From contig MKTT01000134.1 in the NCBI GenBank assembly GCA_001898385.1, positions 1 through 46,391 of the forward strand: a stretch of DNA of 46,391 bases. The letters are read 5' to 3'. Every line of letters starts with the position of its first letter. Position 1 is the stretch's first letter. This DNA is from Planctomycetales bacterium 71-10 (lineage in GTDB: Bacteria; Planctomycetota; Planctomycetia; Isosphaerales; Isosphaeraceae). Positions 32,508-39,659 of the stretch are shown here, one piece after another. The notes beneath the pieces were generated by a model. It worked only from the letters and a program-made list of their open reading frames with translations. It did no database searches and was not told the origin of the DNA. A program made the translations under genes and the position numbers.

Positions 32508-34251
32508 TTCCGAGGGCCATTGCGTCGTCCTGGCCGGGCCGGGGAGCGGCAAGACGAAAGTCCTCACGCTGAAGCTGGCCCGGCTGGTCGCCGAGGAGGT
32601 CGCACCGCCCCGTGGAGTGGCCTGCCTCACCTACAACAACGAGTGCGTGAAGGAACTTGTTAGGCGTCTCGGCGACCTGGGCGTTCGGAATACGGGCAGG
32701 ATCTTCGTCGGCACCGTCCATTCTTTCTGCTTGAGGGCCATCGTCCTGCCGTATGGGCGTCTGGCTGGCCTACGATTGCCCGAGAAGCTGGAGATCGCAT
32801 CGGCCGCACAAGCAACCGAGGTCTTCGGCGAAGCACTCCGATCGACCGTGGGTACTGACGAGAAGGAGGAATCCTGGCGGAAGGTCTGTGCCACGCACAG
32901 GCGTACCGTCCTCGATCGGCATTCCTCGGATTGGTTGGGGCTCGACCCACGGCCCGCCAAGGTGATCGAGCGATACGAGAGCCTCCTGCGGGACCGTGGC
33001 CTCATCGACTTCGAGGACATGGTTCTCCTCGGCCTGCATCTGGTCGAGGCCCATCCTTGGGTGCGGAAGATTCTGCGAGCCAGGTTCCCCGTCCTCGTCG
33101 TGGATGAATATCAGGATCTCGGCCTGCCTCTCCACCGACTCGTGCTATCGCTTTGCTTCGGCACCGAACCCGGATGTCGCCTGTTCGCCGTGGGGGATTA
33201 CGACCAATCGATCTATTCCTTCACGGGTGCGGAACCGGACCTCCTGGTGAAGCTTGCCTCGGACGATCGTGTCGAGCGAATCCAGTTGAAGCTGAACTAT
33301 CGGAGCGGTTCCCGCATCGTCGAGGCTTCCGAGATCGCACTGGGGGAACAGCGAGGTTATGAAGCGGCCAACGGCGACGGTGGGAGCATCGAGTTCTACC
33401 GTTGCAAGGAAGGGCTGAGGCATCAGGCCGATGTCGTGTGCAAGACGCTCATTCCCAAGGTCTTGGAGAACGGTGCGGCCCGAAACCTGGGCGAGATCGC
33501 CGTGCTATACCGTGACAAGTCCCTCGGCGACGTGGCTGCGCAGGCAGCCTCGGCAGCGGGCCTCGATTTCGTCAGATCGGATGCCAACGCACCGTACCGT
33601 TGCACGCCCTTCACCACCTGGCTGGAGCAAGCGGCAGCCTGGTGTGCGGGCGGGTGGAGGAACGGTGTCCCGAGTCTCGGCGAACTGCTTTCGGCTTGGA
33701 AGGCTTTCAATGGAACCTTGGGCTCCGACACGGCGATGCTGACGACCCGAAGGGCTCTGGTCCGATTCCTGTTCGCCAACCGGGACACAACGCTCGTCCT
33801 CCGGGCATGGCTCGAACGACTCCACGATTCCTGCTTGCGGCCAACATTCGAGCGTGAATCCCTCACCGCCGAGGACGCTCGACATTTCAAGGGCATCCTC
33901 GCCCTTTGCGGAGCGGGCCGTGCATTCGACGGCTGGTCGGTTGCGAGATTCGGCGATCAGTTAGGGTCGCCGAGCCACCTGAACCTGATGACGCTTCACA
34001 GTGCCAAGGGACTGGAGTTCGATGTTGTGTTCATGATGGGGCTCGATCAGGGGATCATCCCAGGCTACCGGGAGATGACTCCTCTATCGAAGAAAGAGCC
34101 CAGGCGACTCTTCTACGTGGGCCTCACTCGGGCGAGGAACGAGGTCCACTTGCTCTGCTCGGGCTGGCGGGACTCTCCATACGGTCGAAAAGACGACGGT
34201 CCCTCTGAGTTCTTGATGGAGGTCTTCAATTCCACTCGACCGGCACAGTAG
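32440..34251 (+). CDS. UvrD/Rep-type helicase (GajB-like)
   Basis: A 603-aa superfamily 1A helicase. I chose ATG 32440 because GGGAAG lies 4 nt upstream and the usual N terminus (RRNPQQWAAYDSEG, then AGPGSGKTKVLT near 31-40) follows; ATG 32422 is also in frame and would add six residues. Further motifs: TYNNECVKELVRRL, VDEYQDLG (near 222), SLHSAKGLEFDVVFMMG-type motif V region and motif VI FYVGLTRARN (near 558). The start lies inside the OLD gene, so 68 nt are read in two frames. With the OLD nuclease it forms a Gabija-like / class 2 OLD defence pair. It is longer than typical GajB (about 490 aa). Last gene of the defence operon. Confidence 0.9.
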   Translation: MGLPYQVGAETLRRNPQQWAAYDSEGHCVVLAGPGSGKTKVLTLKLARLVAEEVAPPRGVACLTYNNECVKELVRRLGDLGVRNTGRIFVGTVHSFCLRAIVLPYGRLAGLRLPEKLEIASAAQATEVFGEALRSTVGTDEKEESWRKVCATHRRTVLDRHSSDWLGLDPRPAKVIERYESLLRDRGLIDFEDMVLLGLHLVEAHPWVRKILRARFPVLVVDEYQDLGLPLHRLVLSLCFGTEPGCRLFAVGDYDQSIYSFTGAEPDLLVKLASDDRVERIQLKLNYRSGSRIVEASEIALGEQRGYEAANGDGGSIEFYRCKEGLRHQADVVCKTLIPKVLENGAARNLGEIAVLYRDKSLGDVAAQAASAAGLDFVRSDANAPYRCTPFTTWLEQAAAWCAGGWRNGVPSLGELLSAWKAFNGTLGSDTAMLTTRRALVRFLFANRDTTLVLRAWLERLHDSCLRPTFERESLTAEDARHFKGILALCGAGRAFDGWSVARFGDQLGSPSHLNLMTLHSAKGLEFDVVFMMGLDQGIIPGYREMTPLSKKEPRRLFYVGLTRARNEVHLLCSGWRDSPYGRKDDGPSEFLMEVFNSTRPAQ

Positions 34252-34278
34252 GCAAATGGATCGGGAGGCGAGTACGGG

Positions 34279-34290
34279 CTGAAGCCCAAC
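34279..34290 (+). terminator. Short hairpin downstream of the defence operon
   Basis: GGGC-tgaa-GCCC about 28 nt after the helicase stop, followed by a purine/pyrimidine run without clear T-tract. It may mark the operon end together with the inverted repeat CCTCC-ctt-GGAGG (about 34392-34404). Weak evidence. Confidence 0.3.
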
Positions 34291-34408
34291 GGGGTTTGTC
34301 CCCCCTCAACTTTGTCGCCTGTGACGACGAGGCAGGTTCTTCGGAGGTCGCCCCGTTCAGGATCCCGCATGCGGTGAAGGGACTGTTTCGACCTCCCTTG
34401 GAGGCCGT

Positions 34409-34444
34409 GACACCGCCCAGGGGGTCGTCACCCACCACGACCCC
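34409..34444 (+). repeat. Leader repeat copy 1 (upstream of ArdC-like gene)
   Basis: Near-match box GACACCGCCCA (34409-34419), then an 8-bp hairpin GGGGTCGT-cacccacc-ACGACCCC (34421-34428 with 34437-34444), a GGAG ribosome site and ATG 34459. Box end to start codon is 39 nt. First copy met going rightwards, at the start of the element-like backbone. Confidence 0.75.
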
Positions 34445-34458
34445 AAGCGGAGCCCGTC

Positions 34459-35412
34459 ATGGCCAGACAGCAGCTTCTTCGGGAACGCATCACCGCCCAG
34501 GTCATCGCCGCCCTCGAATCCGGCGACGTGCCGCCCTGGCGTCGGCCCTGGCGGGTCGGCCCCAACGCCGGGTTTCCTGCGAACGTCGCCAGCAAGAAGC
34601 CCTACCGGGGGATCAATGTCCTGCTTCTGGACGCCGCCTCGGCTCGCCACGGGCTGAACTCGAAGTGGTGGGCGACATTCAACCAGTGGAAGTCCATCGG
34701 CGGCATGGTCAAGCCCAGGCCCGCCGACGTGCCCAGCGGCCAGTGGGGCACGACGATCGTCTTCTGGTCGCCCATAACCAAGGCGGTCGAGGGCGACACC
34801 GGACAGATGGAAGAGGACAAGTTCTTCGTCCTCAAGTCGTACACCGTCTTCAACGTCGATCAGGTGGTCGGCGACCACCTCGACCACCTCCGTGCCGGGC
34901 ACGGCGACACCGCCCAGGCCGACATCATCGACCACCGGCCCGCCGAGGAGGCGATCGATGCCGCCCGGATCGGCATGGGCGTCGGGCTCCGCTACGGCGG
35001 CGACAAGGCGTGCTACAGCCCGGCCCACGACGCCATCCGGGTGCCGCCCAAGTCCACGTTCGACCCGCTCGAAGAGTTCTACGCCACGATCTTTCACGAG
35101 TTCGTCCACGCCACGGAGCACCCCTCCAGGCTGAACTGGTCCCGCAAGGAGAAGGACAACTCCTATGCGATGGGCGAACTCGTCGCCGAACTGGGCGGGA
35201 CGTTCCTCTGCCGGGAACTCGGCGTCCCGGCCTCGGAGGACATGACCAACCACGTGGCCTACCTGGGGCATTGGTTGAAGGCGTTGAAGTCCGATCCCCG
35301 CTTCATCTTCACGGCCTCGGCCCAGGCGTCGAGGGCGTCGGACTACATCCTCGGCTTCAGCCGCCCGACCGCCGTCGAGCAGCCCGCTGGGGAGGCCCTC
35401 ATGGCGGGCTGA
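34459..35412 (+). CDS. ArdC-like antirestriction protein with zincin domain
   Basis: A 317-aa protein of the ArdC type carried by plasmids and conjugative elements. The N-terminal DNA-binding part (about 1-130) shows ITAQVIAALESGDVPPWRRPW, KPYRGINVLLL and WWATFNQWKSIGG, typical for the family. The C-terminal zincin domain has the metal motif HEFVH (H213-E-F-V-H217) and a downstream glutamate in ELVAELGG. ArdC protects incoming single-stranded DNA from host restriction. Transcribed alone behind leader copy 1, 207 bp after the defence operon. Its presence supports a plasmid-like origin of the right part of the window. Confidence 0.92.
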   Translation: MARQQLLRERITAQVIAALESGDVPPWRRPWRVGPNAGFPANVASKKPYRGINVLLLDAASARHGLNSKWWATFNQWKSIGGMVKPRPADVPSGQWGTTIVFWSPITKAVEGDTGQMEEDKFFVLKSYTVFNVDQVVGDHLDHLRAGHGDTAQADIIDHRPAEEAIDAARIGMGVGLRYGGDKACYSPAHDAIRVPPKSTFDPLEEFYATIFHEFVHATEHPSRLNWSRKEKDNSYAMGELVAELGGTFLCRELGVPASEDMTNHVAYLGHWLKALKSDPRFIFTASAQASRASDYILGFSRPTAVEQPAGEALMAG

Positions 35413-35438
35413 CGGGGCGGGAAGGGCCTCGATGGAGA

Positions 35439-35467
35439 GACACCGGCCAACGGGGCACGGAGGCCCC
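35439..35467 (+). repeat. Leader repeat copy 2
   Basis: Exact box GACACCGGCCA (35439-35449), then a short hairpin GGGGC-acggag-GCCCC (35452-35467) and ATG 35471. It starts 26 nt after the ArdC stop. The distance box to start (21 nt) is the shortest of the set. Confidence 0.75.
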
Positions 35468-35470
35468 ACG

Positions 35471-36295
35471 ATGCCGATCTACCTGACGGGCTACATCGAC
35501 GACCACACCGATCGCCTCAAGTCCTACCACGACGACATCCTGCCGCTGGGCATGATCGTCCAGCCCAAGACCCACCGGGAAGGCTACCTGCGGCGGGCCG
35601 GGCTCTACGGCTGGGTGGCGATCGACAACGGGCGGTTCACCGACGCCGGTCGCCGCCTGTTCCGCCCTGCCGACTACGCCCGCCTCGTCGGCGAGGGCCT
35701 GGAGCGGGCGGGCGATCATCTGCTCTTCGCCACCGCCCCGGACGTGCCCTTCGACTGGGCGGCGACCCTGCGGCTCTCCCGCCCCTGGCTGCGACGGATT
35801 CGCCGGATGGGCTGCCCGGCAGCGTTGTGCGCCCAGGAGGGCATGACGCCCGCCAGCATCCCCTGGGACGAGTTCGACTGCCTCTTCGTCGGCGGGGCCG
35901 ACGCCTTCAAGGAGGGGCCGATCGTCCGGGACGCCTGCCGGGAGGCCCGGCGACGGGGCAAGTGGGTCCACATGGGCCGGGTCAATGGCCTCCGACGCCT
36001 GCGGGTCGCCCTCGGCTTCGGCGTGGACAGCGTGGACGGCACCTACCTGCTGCACGAGGCGAGGAAGGGGCGGGCGTGCCAGGCCCCGCAGGATGTCGTC
36101 TCCTGGCTGCGGCAGGTTCACGCCGATCGGCGGCGGGAGCTACGGCGAGGGTTGGAGCGGCTCGGCGTCGGTAGCGACCGGATCGATGCCATCCTGGGCC
36201 AGCGGAGGGGGCCGGGCTTGTCAGGACTCCTTCCGGGCGACACCGGCCAGGGGGGTGTGATCAACACCATCCCTGGACCGGAGCATATCCCTTGA
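35471..36295 (+). CDS. TGT-like (queuine tRNA-ribosyltransferase-like) TIM-barrel protein
   Basis: A 274-aa protein starting MPIYLTGYIDD. Stretches such as FATAPDVPFDWAATL, ALCAQEGMTPASIPWDEFD, LFVGGADAFKEG and KWVHMGRVNGLRRLR followed by GVDSVDGTYLL are typical of a phage- and plasmid-borne family resembling a shortened tRNA-guanine transglycosylase barrel. Members may take part in deazapurine base metabolism, but no activity can be claimed here; the TGT zinc site is not visible. The last ~19 residues are encoded by leader copy 3, which runs into the reading frame, so the natural C terminus may have been extended. The stop overlaps the TTG start of the next gene. Confidence 0.75.
   Translation: MPIYLTGYIDDHTDRLKSYHDDILPLGMIVQPKTHREGYLRRAGLYGWVAIDNGRFTDAGRRLFRPADYARLVGEGLERAGDHLLFATAPDVPFDWAATLRLSRPWLRRIRRMGCPAALCAQEGMTPASIPWDEFDCLFVGGADAFKEGPIVRDACREARRRGKWVHMGRVNGLRRLRVALGFGVDSVDGTYLLHEARKGRACQAPQDVVSWLRQVHADRRRELRRGLERLGVGSDRIDAILGQRRGPGLSGLLPGDTGQGGVINTIPGPEHIP
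36239..36268 (+). repeat. Leader repeat copy 3 (inside the 3' end of the previous gene)
   Basis: Exact box (36239-36249), then GGTGT-gatca-ACACC (36254-36268), a CCGGAGC ribosome site and TTG 36292, 42 nt from the box. Unlike other copies it is read through by the upstream reading frame. Confidence 0.75.
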
Positions 36296-36690
36296 AAGTC
36301 ACCGCCTCTTGTCGGCTTCACGGACACGACCGGGCCGACATCGCCGTCCTCAACCCCGGCGACTGGTTCGGCAAGGCGTGGCTCGTCGAACTCGGGGGGA
36401 GCTACACGCCGCTCTTCCTGGTCATTGAGGCCGACACGATCGCCGACGCCATCGACGTGCTCAGCGACGACCCGCTCTACGGGCCGCAGGTCCACGTCCC
36501 GGACTCCGACCTCGGCGACTACCCTGAGGACTCCCGGCAGTACGACGGCTCCGGTCGGGTCATCGACCTGGAGCACCTGATGGTCCACGGGCGGGAGGGC
36601 TGCGACCTGCCCTTCGCCGTCAAATACCACGCCGATGGCGTCCCCAAGGGCATCGACCCACGGCGTTTCGCCGCCTGGCAACTCAACTGA
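36292..36690 (+). CDS. Small protein of unknown function
   Basis: A 132-aa acidic protein, function unrecognised. The start is TTG, overlapping the previous stop (TTGA), with a GGAG site about 13 nt upstream. It begins MKVTASCRLHGHDRADIAV and contains a likely beta-alpha region (PLFLVIEADTIADAIDVLSDD) and a C-terminal stretch FAVKYHADGVPKGIDPRRF that looks structured. Small single-domain proteins of this sort are common in plasmid backbones. It is preceded by leader copy 3 and followed 12 nt later by copy 4. Confidence 0.72.
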   Translation: MKVTASCRLHGHDRADIAVLNPGDWFGKAWLVELGGSYTPLFLVIEADTIADAIDVLSDDPLYGPQVHVPDSDLGDYPEDSRQYDGSGRVIDLEHLMVHGREGCDLPFAVKYHADGVPKGIDPRRFAAWQLN

Positions 36691-36702
36691 TCGCTGCCCG
36701 GC

Positions 36703-36737
36703 GACACCGGCCACCGGGGCGTTGATCACGACGCCCC
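36703..36737 (+). repeat. Leader repeat copy 4
   Basis: Exact box (36703-36713), then a 7-bp hairpin GGGGCGT-tgatcacg-ACGCCCC (36716-36722 with 36731-36737), CCGGAG ribosome site and ATG 36754, 40 nt from the box. The loop contains the palindrome TGATCA; copy 3 has the related loop gatca. Confidence 0.8.
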
Positions 36738-36753
36738 CTTACCGGAGCCCGCC

Positions 36754-37086
36754 ATGAGCGACCTGCTCGACCGTATCAGGGACATCCGCTCGACCGTCCG
36801 ACCCCGACCGACCTTCACCCTGGAGCCGGGGCGGGGCGAAACCTACCGCCACTCAAGGCCGGTCCTCTACGGCCACTCGACCTATGACCGCAGTTCCGTC
36901 CTGGTGGGCCAGCCACGACGGCTCTGGGTCGCCGAATGGTCCACCTGGGAGGAGGCCCGTGCCGCCCTCGCCGAAGTCCGCAGGGCGGATCGGGGCTTCA
37001 AGTTCGACGACTTCGGCGAGGGCGGCGGGACGACGCACATCCCGTCGTCGGTCCTGACCCGCCACCTGCCCGACGACGAGGGCTGA
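36754..37086 (+). CDS. Small protein of unknown function
   Basis: A 110-aa protein starting MSDLLDRIRDIRS. No family recognised. The central part has a strand-rich stretch with aromatic residues (PRRLWVAEWSTWEEARAAL) followed by a Gly-rich segment (FDDFGEGGGTTHIP). Single-gene unit behind leader copy 4, followed by copy 5. The regular ribosome site and leader make it a likely real gene, although its function is open. Confidence 0.7.
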   Translation: MSDLLDRIRDIRSTVRPRPTFTLEPGRGETYRHSRPVLYGHSTYDRSSVLVGQPRRLWVAEWSTWEEARAALAEVRRADRGFKFDDFGEGGGTTHIPSSVLTRHLPDDEG

Positions 37087-37124
37087 CGGGCGGGGACGAC
37101 GCCCGGACTGCGGGACGACTCACG

Positions 37125-37157
37125 GACACCGGCCAGGGGTCAGGACGGACCTGACCC
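37125..37157 (+). repeat. Leader repeat copy 5
   Basis: Exact box (37125-37135), then an 8-bp hairpin GGGTCAGG-acgga-CCTGACCC (37137-37144 with 37150-37157), GAGGAG ribosome site and GTG 37182, 46 nt from the box. The arms share no sequence with those of copies 1 or 4, yet pair perfectly. Confidence 0.8.
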
Positions 37158-37181
37158 ACCTGCGACCGAGGAGATGCCGCC

Positions 37182-37526
37182 GTGAGCCGCCGCCGCAAGG
37201 CCCCGACCGGGCACGTGTACCTGATCCACTTCCAGACCCGGTACAGGCACGCCGGGCATTACCTCGGCTTCGCCACCGACCTCGAACAACGTTTGGACCA
37301 GCACCGGGCCGGGCGGGGCGCACGGCTCTTGGAGGTCGTCGGCGGGGCGGGGATCGGCTGGAAGGTGGTGCGGGTCTGGGCGGGCGACCGGGCCTTCGAG
37401 CGGACGCTCAAGCGGCGGAAGAAAGCACCCAAGCGGCTCTGTCCGATCTGCCGGGGCGACACCGCCTACGACGACGTGGATGAGCGGGGCCTGCGGCCCC
37501 CCGGCATGGACGGGTGCGGAGCTTAG
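37182..37526 (+). CDS. GIY-YIG nuclease family protein
   Basis: A 114-aa small endonuclease of the GIY-YIG superfamily. Start GTG with GAGGAG upstream. The two signature strands appear as HVYLIHF (11-17) and GHYLGFATDLEQRL (25-38), with conserved Arg37, His41 (HRAGRGARLL) and a likely metal-binding Glu73 in AFERTLKRRKK. A C-terminal CPIC pair could bind zinc. Stand-alone GIY-YIG proteins of this size occur on plasmids and phages and act in DNA repair or processing; the target is unknown here. Confidence 0.85.
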   Translation: MSRRRKAPTGHVYLIHFQTRYRHAGHYLGFATDLEQRLDQHRAGRGARLLEVVGGAGIGWKVVRVWAGDRAFERTLKRRKKAPKRLCPICRGDTAYDDVDERGLRPPGMDGCGA

Positions 37527-37614
37527 AACTCAGCCCGATGGCCCACGCCACTGCGGACGAGGACGAGCCGCCGTTCTGACGGCGGCGTGCAACGTTTGGA
37601 CGGAGGTCAATTCC

Positions 37615-37749
37615 ATGCGATTGCAGCGAGAGGTGCGACTGCGGCTCCATCGCTTCGGGGGCCGTGAGCGGCGACCCCGCCGACGCCGTGCTGCCCGCAA
37701 GGGCCGATCGGGTGGGAGGGAACCCGAAGCGACCGGCGAGGAAGAGTGA
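37615..37749 (+). CDS. Very small basic protein, putative
   Basis: A 44-residue ORF starting MRLQREVRLRL, with about one residue in three Arg or Lys and an acidic tail. A GGAGG ribosome site lies 8 nt before the ATG, and the stop codon TGA is part of leader copy 6. The frame stays open upstream to 37480, but the ribosome site supports the short form. Could be a small nucleic-acid-binding protein or a leader peptide; a chance ORF is possible. Confidence 0.4.
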   Translation: MRLQREVRLRLHRFGGRERRPRRRRAARKGRSGGREPEATGEEE

Positions 37750-37758
37750 CACCGGCCA
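37748..37758 (+). repeat. Leader repeat copy 6 (box without clear hairpin)
   Basis: Exact box GACACCGGCCA overlapping the stop codon of the small basic ORF. A GGAGGAG ribosome site follows and ATG 37801 is 42 nt from the box. No stable hairpin is visible between box and start, unlike most other copies. Confidence 0.65.
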
Positions 37759-37800
37759 GAACATCATCAGGACCAACACCACCTCGGAGGAGCAAGCAGC

Positions 37801-38709
37801 ATGGCTTTCACGGGAGACACCGGCGACTACAAGGCGGGGCGATCGGACCTCTTCACCGTCGATCCTCGGGCACTGGTCGTCGATTGGAAGAAGAACCTCA
37901 GCCGCAACGGGCATGAGCCCCCGGTCGATGAGGCCCTCATCGAATTGGCGAAGGACATGATGCCCAAGCGGGGCCAGGGCGACTCGGAGGACGGCTCCTC
38001 GGGCCAGTTGAACCCGATCCTGACCCGCCCGCTGCCCGACCGACGCCTCGAAGTCATCGGCGGCTTTCGACGGATGCGGGCGGCGTTGTACCTGATCGAG
38101 TCGGGCCTCTGCCCCGACTTCAAGGTCAAGTACGTGGTGAGCCGCCTGTCGGACGCCGAAGCGGCCCTCGTCAATCTCAGCGAAAACCTCCAGCGGGAAG
38201 ACCCCAAGCCGATCCAACTCGCCCACGCCATCCGCTCGCTGACTGAGGACTATGGGCTGACCATGAAGCAGGTCGCCGGTCGCCTCAAGCGATCTGAAGC
38301 CTGGTGCAGCAACCTCCTCGAACTGGTCATGCTTCCCGCCGCCATCCAGAACAGCGTGGCCAACGGCCAGACGCCCGTCACCGCAGCCCTGGAACTGGTC
38401 AAGTTGCCGGGCGACCAGCAGGTCGCCGTCTTCGACTCGCTCGCCCAGGGCGGGGAGAAGATCACCGCCTCGAAAGTCCGGGAGAAGCGTCAGGAAAACC
38501 ACGATGCGACCGGCGCAGGATCTCCAGTCCCTCGTTCGATCAAGCAACTCAGGGCGTTCTTGGAGGGCAAGACCGGCCCCGCCGATCACGGGCACAAGCT
38601 CGCCGCCTACATGCTGGAGTTCCTGGCGGGCAAGCGGTCGGAGGAGTCGATGGACCGCTACTGGGACCGGACCTTCGGCGAGCCCTCCAGCCATCTCATC
38701 ACCGGCTGA
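37801..38709 (+). CDS. ParB/RepB-like partition protein
   Basis: A 302-aa ParB-superfamily protein. The N-terminal ParB/Srx-type domain has NPILTRPLPDRRLEVIGGFRR-type boxes (about 71-93; GGFRRMRA replaces the usual GERRxRA) and LVNLSENLQRED (about 125-136). A central helix-turn-helix follows (LTMKQVAGRLKRSEAWCSNLL). The C-terminal third is less typical. No ParA gene adjoins it, so it could be an orphan regulator or nuclease-type ParB rather than a true partition protein. Single-gene unit behind leader copy 6. Confidence 0.85.
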   Translation: MAFTGDTGDYKAGRSDLFTVDPRALVVDWKKNLSRNGHEPPVDEALIELAKDMMPKRGQGDSEDGSSGQLNPILTRPLPDRRLEVIGGFRRMRAALYLIESGLCPDFKVKYVVSRLSDAEAALVNLSENLQREDPKPIQLAHAIRSLTEDYGLTMKQVAGRLKRSEAWCSNLLELVMLPAAIQNSVANGQTPVTAALELVKLPGDQQVAVFDSLAQGGEKITASKVREKRQENHDATGAGSPVPRSIKQLRAFLEGKTGPADHGHKLAAYMLEFLAGKRSEESMDRYWDRTFGEPSSHLITG

Positions 38710-38714
38710 CGGGT

Positions 38715-38756
38715 GACACCGACCACCTGGGCGTCGGGGCCGCAGCGAGCGGCCCC
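38715..38756 (+). repeat. Leader repeat copy 7
   Basis: Near-match box GACACCGACCA (38715-38725), then an 8-bp hairpin GGGGCCGC-agcga-GCGGCCCC (38736-38743 with 38749-38756), followed by GTG 38771 / ATG 38777. It begins 5 nt after the ParB-like stop. The hairpin sits about 10 nt further from the box than in copy 5. Confidence 0.75.
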
Positions 38757-38770
38757 ACCCCGAAGCCCCG

Positions 38771-39004
38771 GTGGTGATGCGAACGATGCTGGCCAGCCCG
38801 ACCGACGTGGCCGAACCCTGTGCGATCGGCCTGCTCCTGATGGACCTCGACGACGCCGTGGCGGGGACTCCCCGCCGCACTCGCCAGCGGACGCCGCATC
38901 GCTGCGACGGCTGCGATGACTACGGCCCCGGAGTCGATCTCTGGGCGACGGACCCGGAGACGGGCGAGGGAATCTGGCTCTGCCCGAGATGCGAGGAGTG
39001 GTGA
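38771..39004 (+). CDS. Small zinc-ribbon protein
   Basis: A 77-aa protein (GTG start; ATG two codons later is equally possible). The C-terminal half carries two CxxC pairs, CDGCDDYG and LCPRCEEW, separated by about 22 residues, a typical zinc-ribbon arrangement. The N-terminal part is a plausible helix. Function unknown; such proteins often act as small transcription or replication accessory factors on mobile elements. Preceded by leader copy 7 and followed by copy 8. Confidence 0.72.
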   Translation: MVMRTMLASPTDVAEPCAIGLLLMDLDDAVAGTPRRTRQRTPHRCDGCDDYGPGVDLWATDPETGEGIWLCPRCEEW

Positions 39005-39021
39005 GGCTTGCGGGGCCGCTC

Positions 39022-39037
39022 GGGGCAAGGAAGCCCC
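39022..39037 (+). terminator. Hairpin after the zinc-ribbon gene
   Basis: GGGGC-aaggaa-GCCCC follows the stop codon by 17 nt and just precedes leader copy 8. It could end the upstream message so that copy 8 opens a separate unit. No T-run. Confidence 0.3.
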
Positions 39038-39040
39038 GGC

Positions 39041-39077
39041 GACACCGGCCATCGGGTCGTGATCGAAACTCCACGAC
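39041..39077 (+). repeat. Leader repeat copy 8
   Basis: Exact box (39041-39051), then GTCGTG-atcgaaactc-CACGAC (39056-39061 with 39072-39077), AGGAG ribosome site and ATG 39095, 43 nt from the box. GTGATCGA spans the 3' end of the first arm and the start of the loop, echoing the GATCA element of copies 3 and 4. Confidence 0.75.
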
Positions 39078-39094
39078 AAGCCAGGAGCAACAGG

Positions 39095-39418
39095 ATGAGC
39101 CTCAATGCCGCCCCCCGACAGAAGTTCCACCCCGGCCAGGTCGTCGCCACGCCGGGGGCCTTGGAATCCCTCGCAGCGAGCGGCCAGAGCCCCGCAGAGT
39201 TCCTCGACCGCCACCTTCGGGGCGACTGGGGCGACCTGGACGACGAGGACCGGGAACTGAATGACCTCGCCCTCCTCGACGGCTCTCGCTTGCTGTCGGC
39301 CTACACCACGGCTCGGGGGCGGCGGATCTGGGTAATAACCGAGGCGGTCGGCGACGGCGGCGAGCGGTCATCGGGGGCGGTCAAGGAGGCCCGCCAAAGC
39401 AACCGGGAGGGGCCGTGA
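39095..39418 (+). CDS. Plasmid-associated small protein of unknown function
   Basis: A 107-aa protein starting MSLNAAPRQKF. The segments FHPGQVVATPGALESL, FLDRHLRGDWGDLDDEDR and NDLALLDGSRLLSAY followed by RRIWVITEA are those of a widespread small protein found on plasmids and integrative elements, often near ArdC genes. No biochemical function is known to me. The start is set by AGGAG upstream and by leader copy 8; an in-frame extension to 39008 would run through the leader. The last gene of the leader-preceded series on the + strand before the gene-free region. Confidence 0.8.
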   Translation: MSLNAAPRQKFHPGQVVATPGALESLAASGQSPAEFLDRHLRGDWGDLDDEDRELNDLALLDGSRLLSAYTTARGRRIWVITEAVGDGGERSSGAVKEARQSNREGP

Positions 39419-39436
39419 CTCCGAAGTCATGACGGG

Positions 39437-39455
39437 TTGTATGCGGCCCATACAA
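39437..39455. repeat. Inverted repeat TTGTATG-cggcc-CATACAA
   Basis: Perfect 7-bp arms with a 5-nt spacer, 19 nt after the stop of the upstream gene. AT-rich arms and symmetry suggest either a terminator-type hairpin or a repressor operator. Confidence 0.55.
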
Positions 39456-39474
39456 GGGGGACCGAGGGGCGGGA

Positions 39475-39496
39475 CTGAACTTGTTTGATAGTTCAG
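39475..39496. repeat. Inverted repeat CTGAAC-ttgtttgata-GTTCAG
   Basis: Perfect 6-bp arms with a 10-nt AT-rich spacer, 22 bp overall, the size of a typical dimeric-regulator operator. It lies about 300 bp before the HTH gene, so a link to that regulator is only possible. Confidence 0.5.
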
Positions 39497-39659
39497 AATA
39501 GATCGATTCCAGGCAGATTCTTGGTGCCCCGGTCCCGTTCCCCCGGCCCCGCATCCATACCGTCGTTGCACTTCTTGTTATTCTCGCCGCCGCCCGCCCT
39601 CGCACACGCCCGAAGGACTCGAAGAAGTCGAGGGCGAAAAATCCCGCCGCCGCCATCTC

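Noticed and set aside
37801..38709. Complete ParAB partition locus
   Set aside because: No ParA-type Walker ATPase is encoded next to the ParB-like gene and no parS-like palindromes were recognised.
34409..39077. Integron cassette array with attC sites
   Set aside because: The repeats lie before, not after, each gene in a fixed relation to the start codon, lack the RYYYAAC/GTTRRRY core sites, occur in both orientations and no integron integrase is present.
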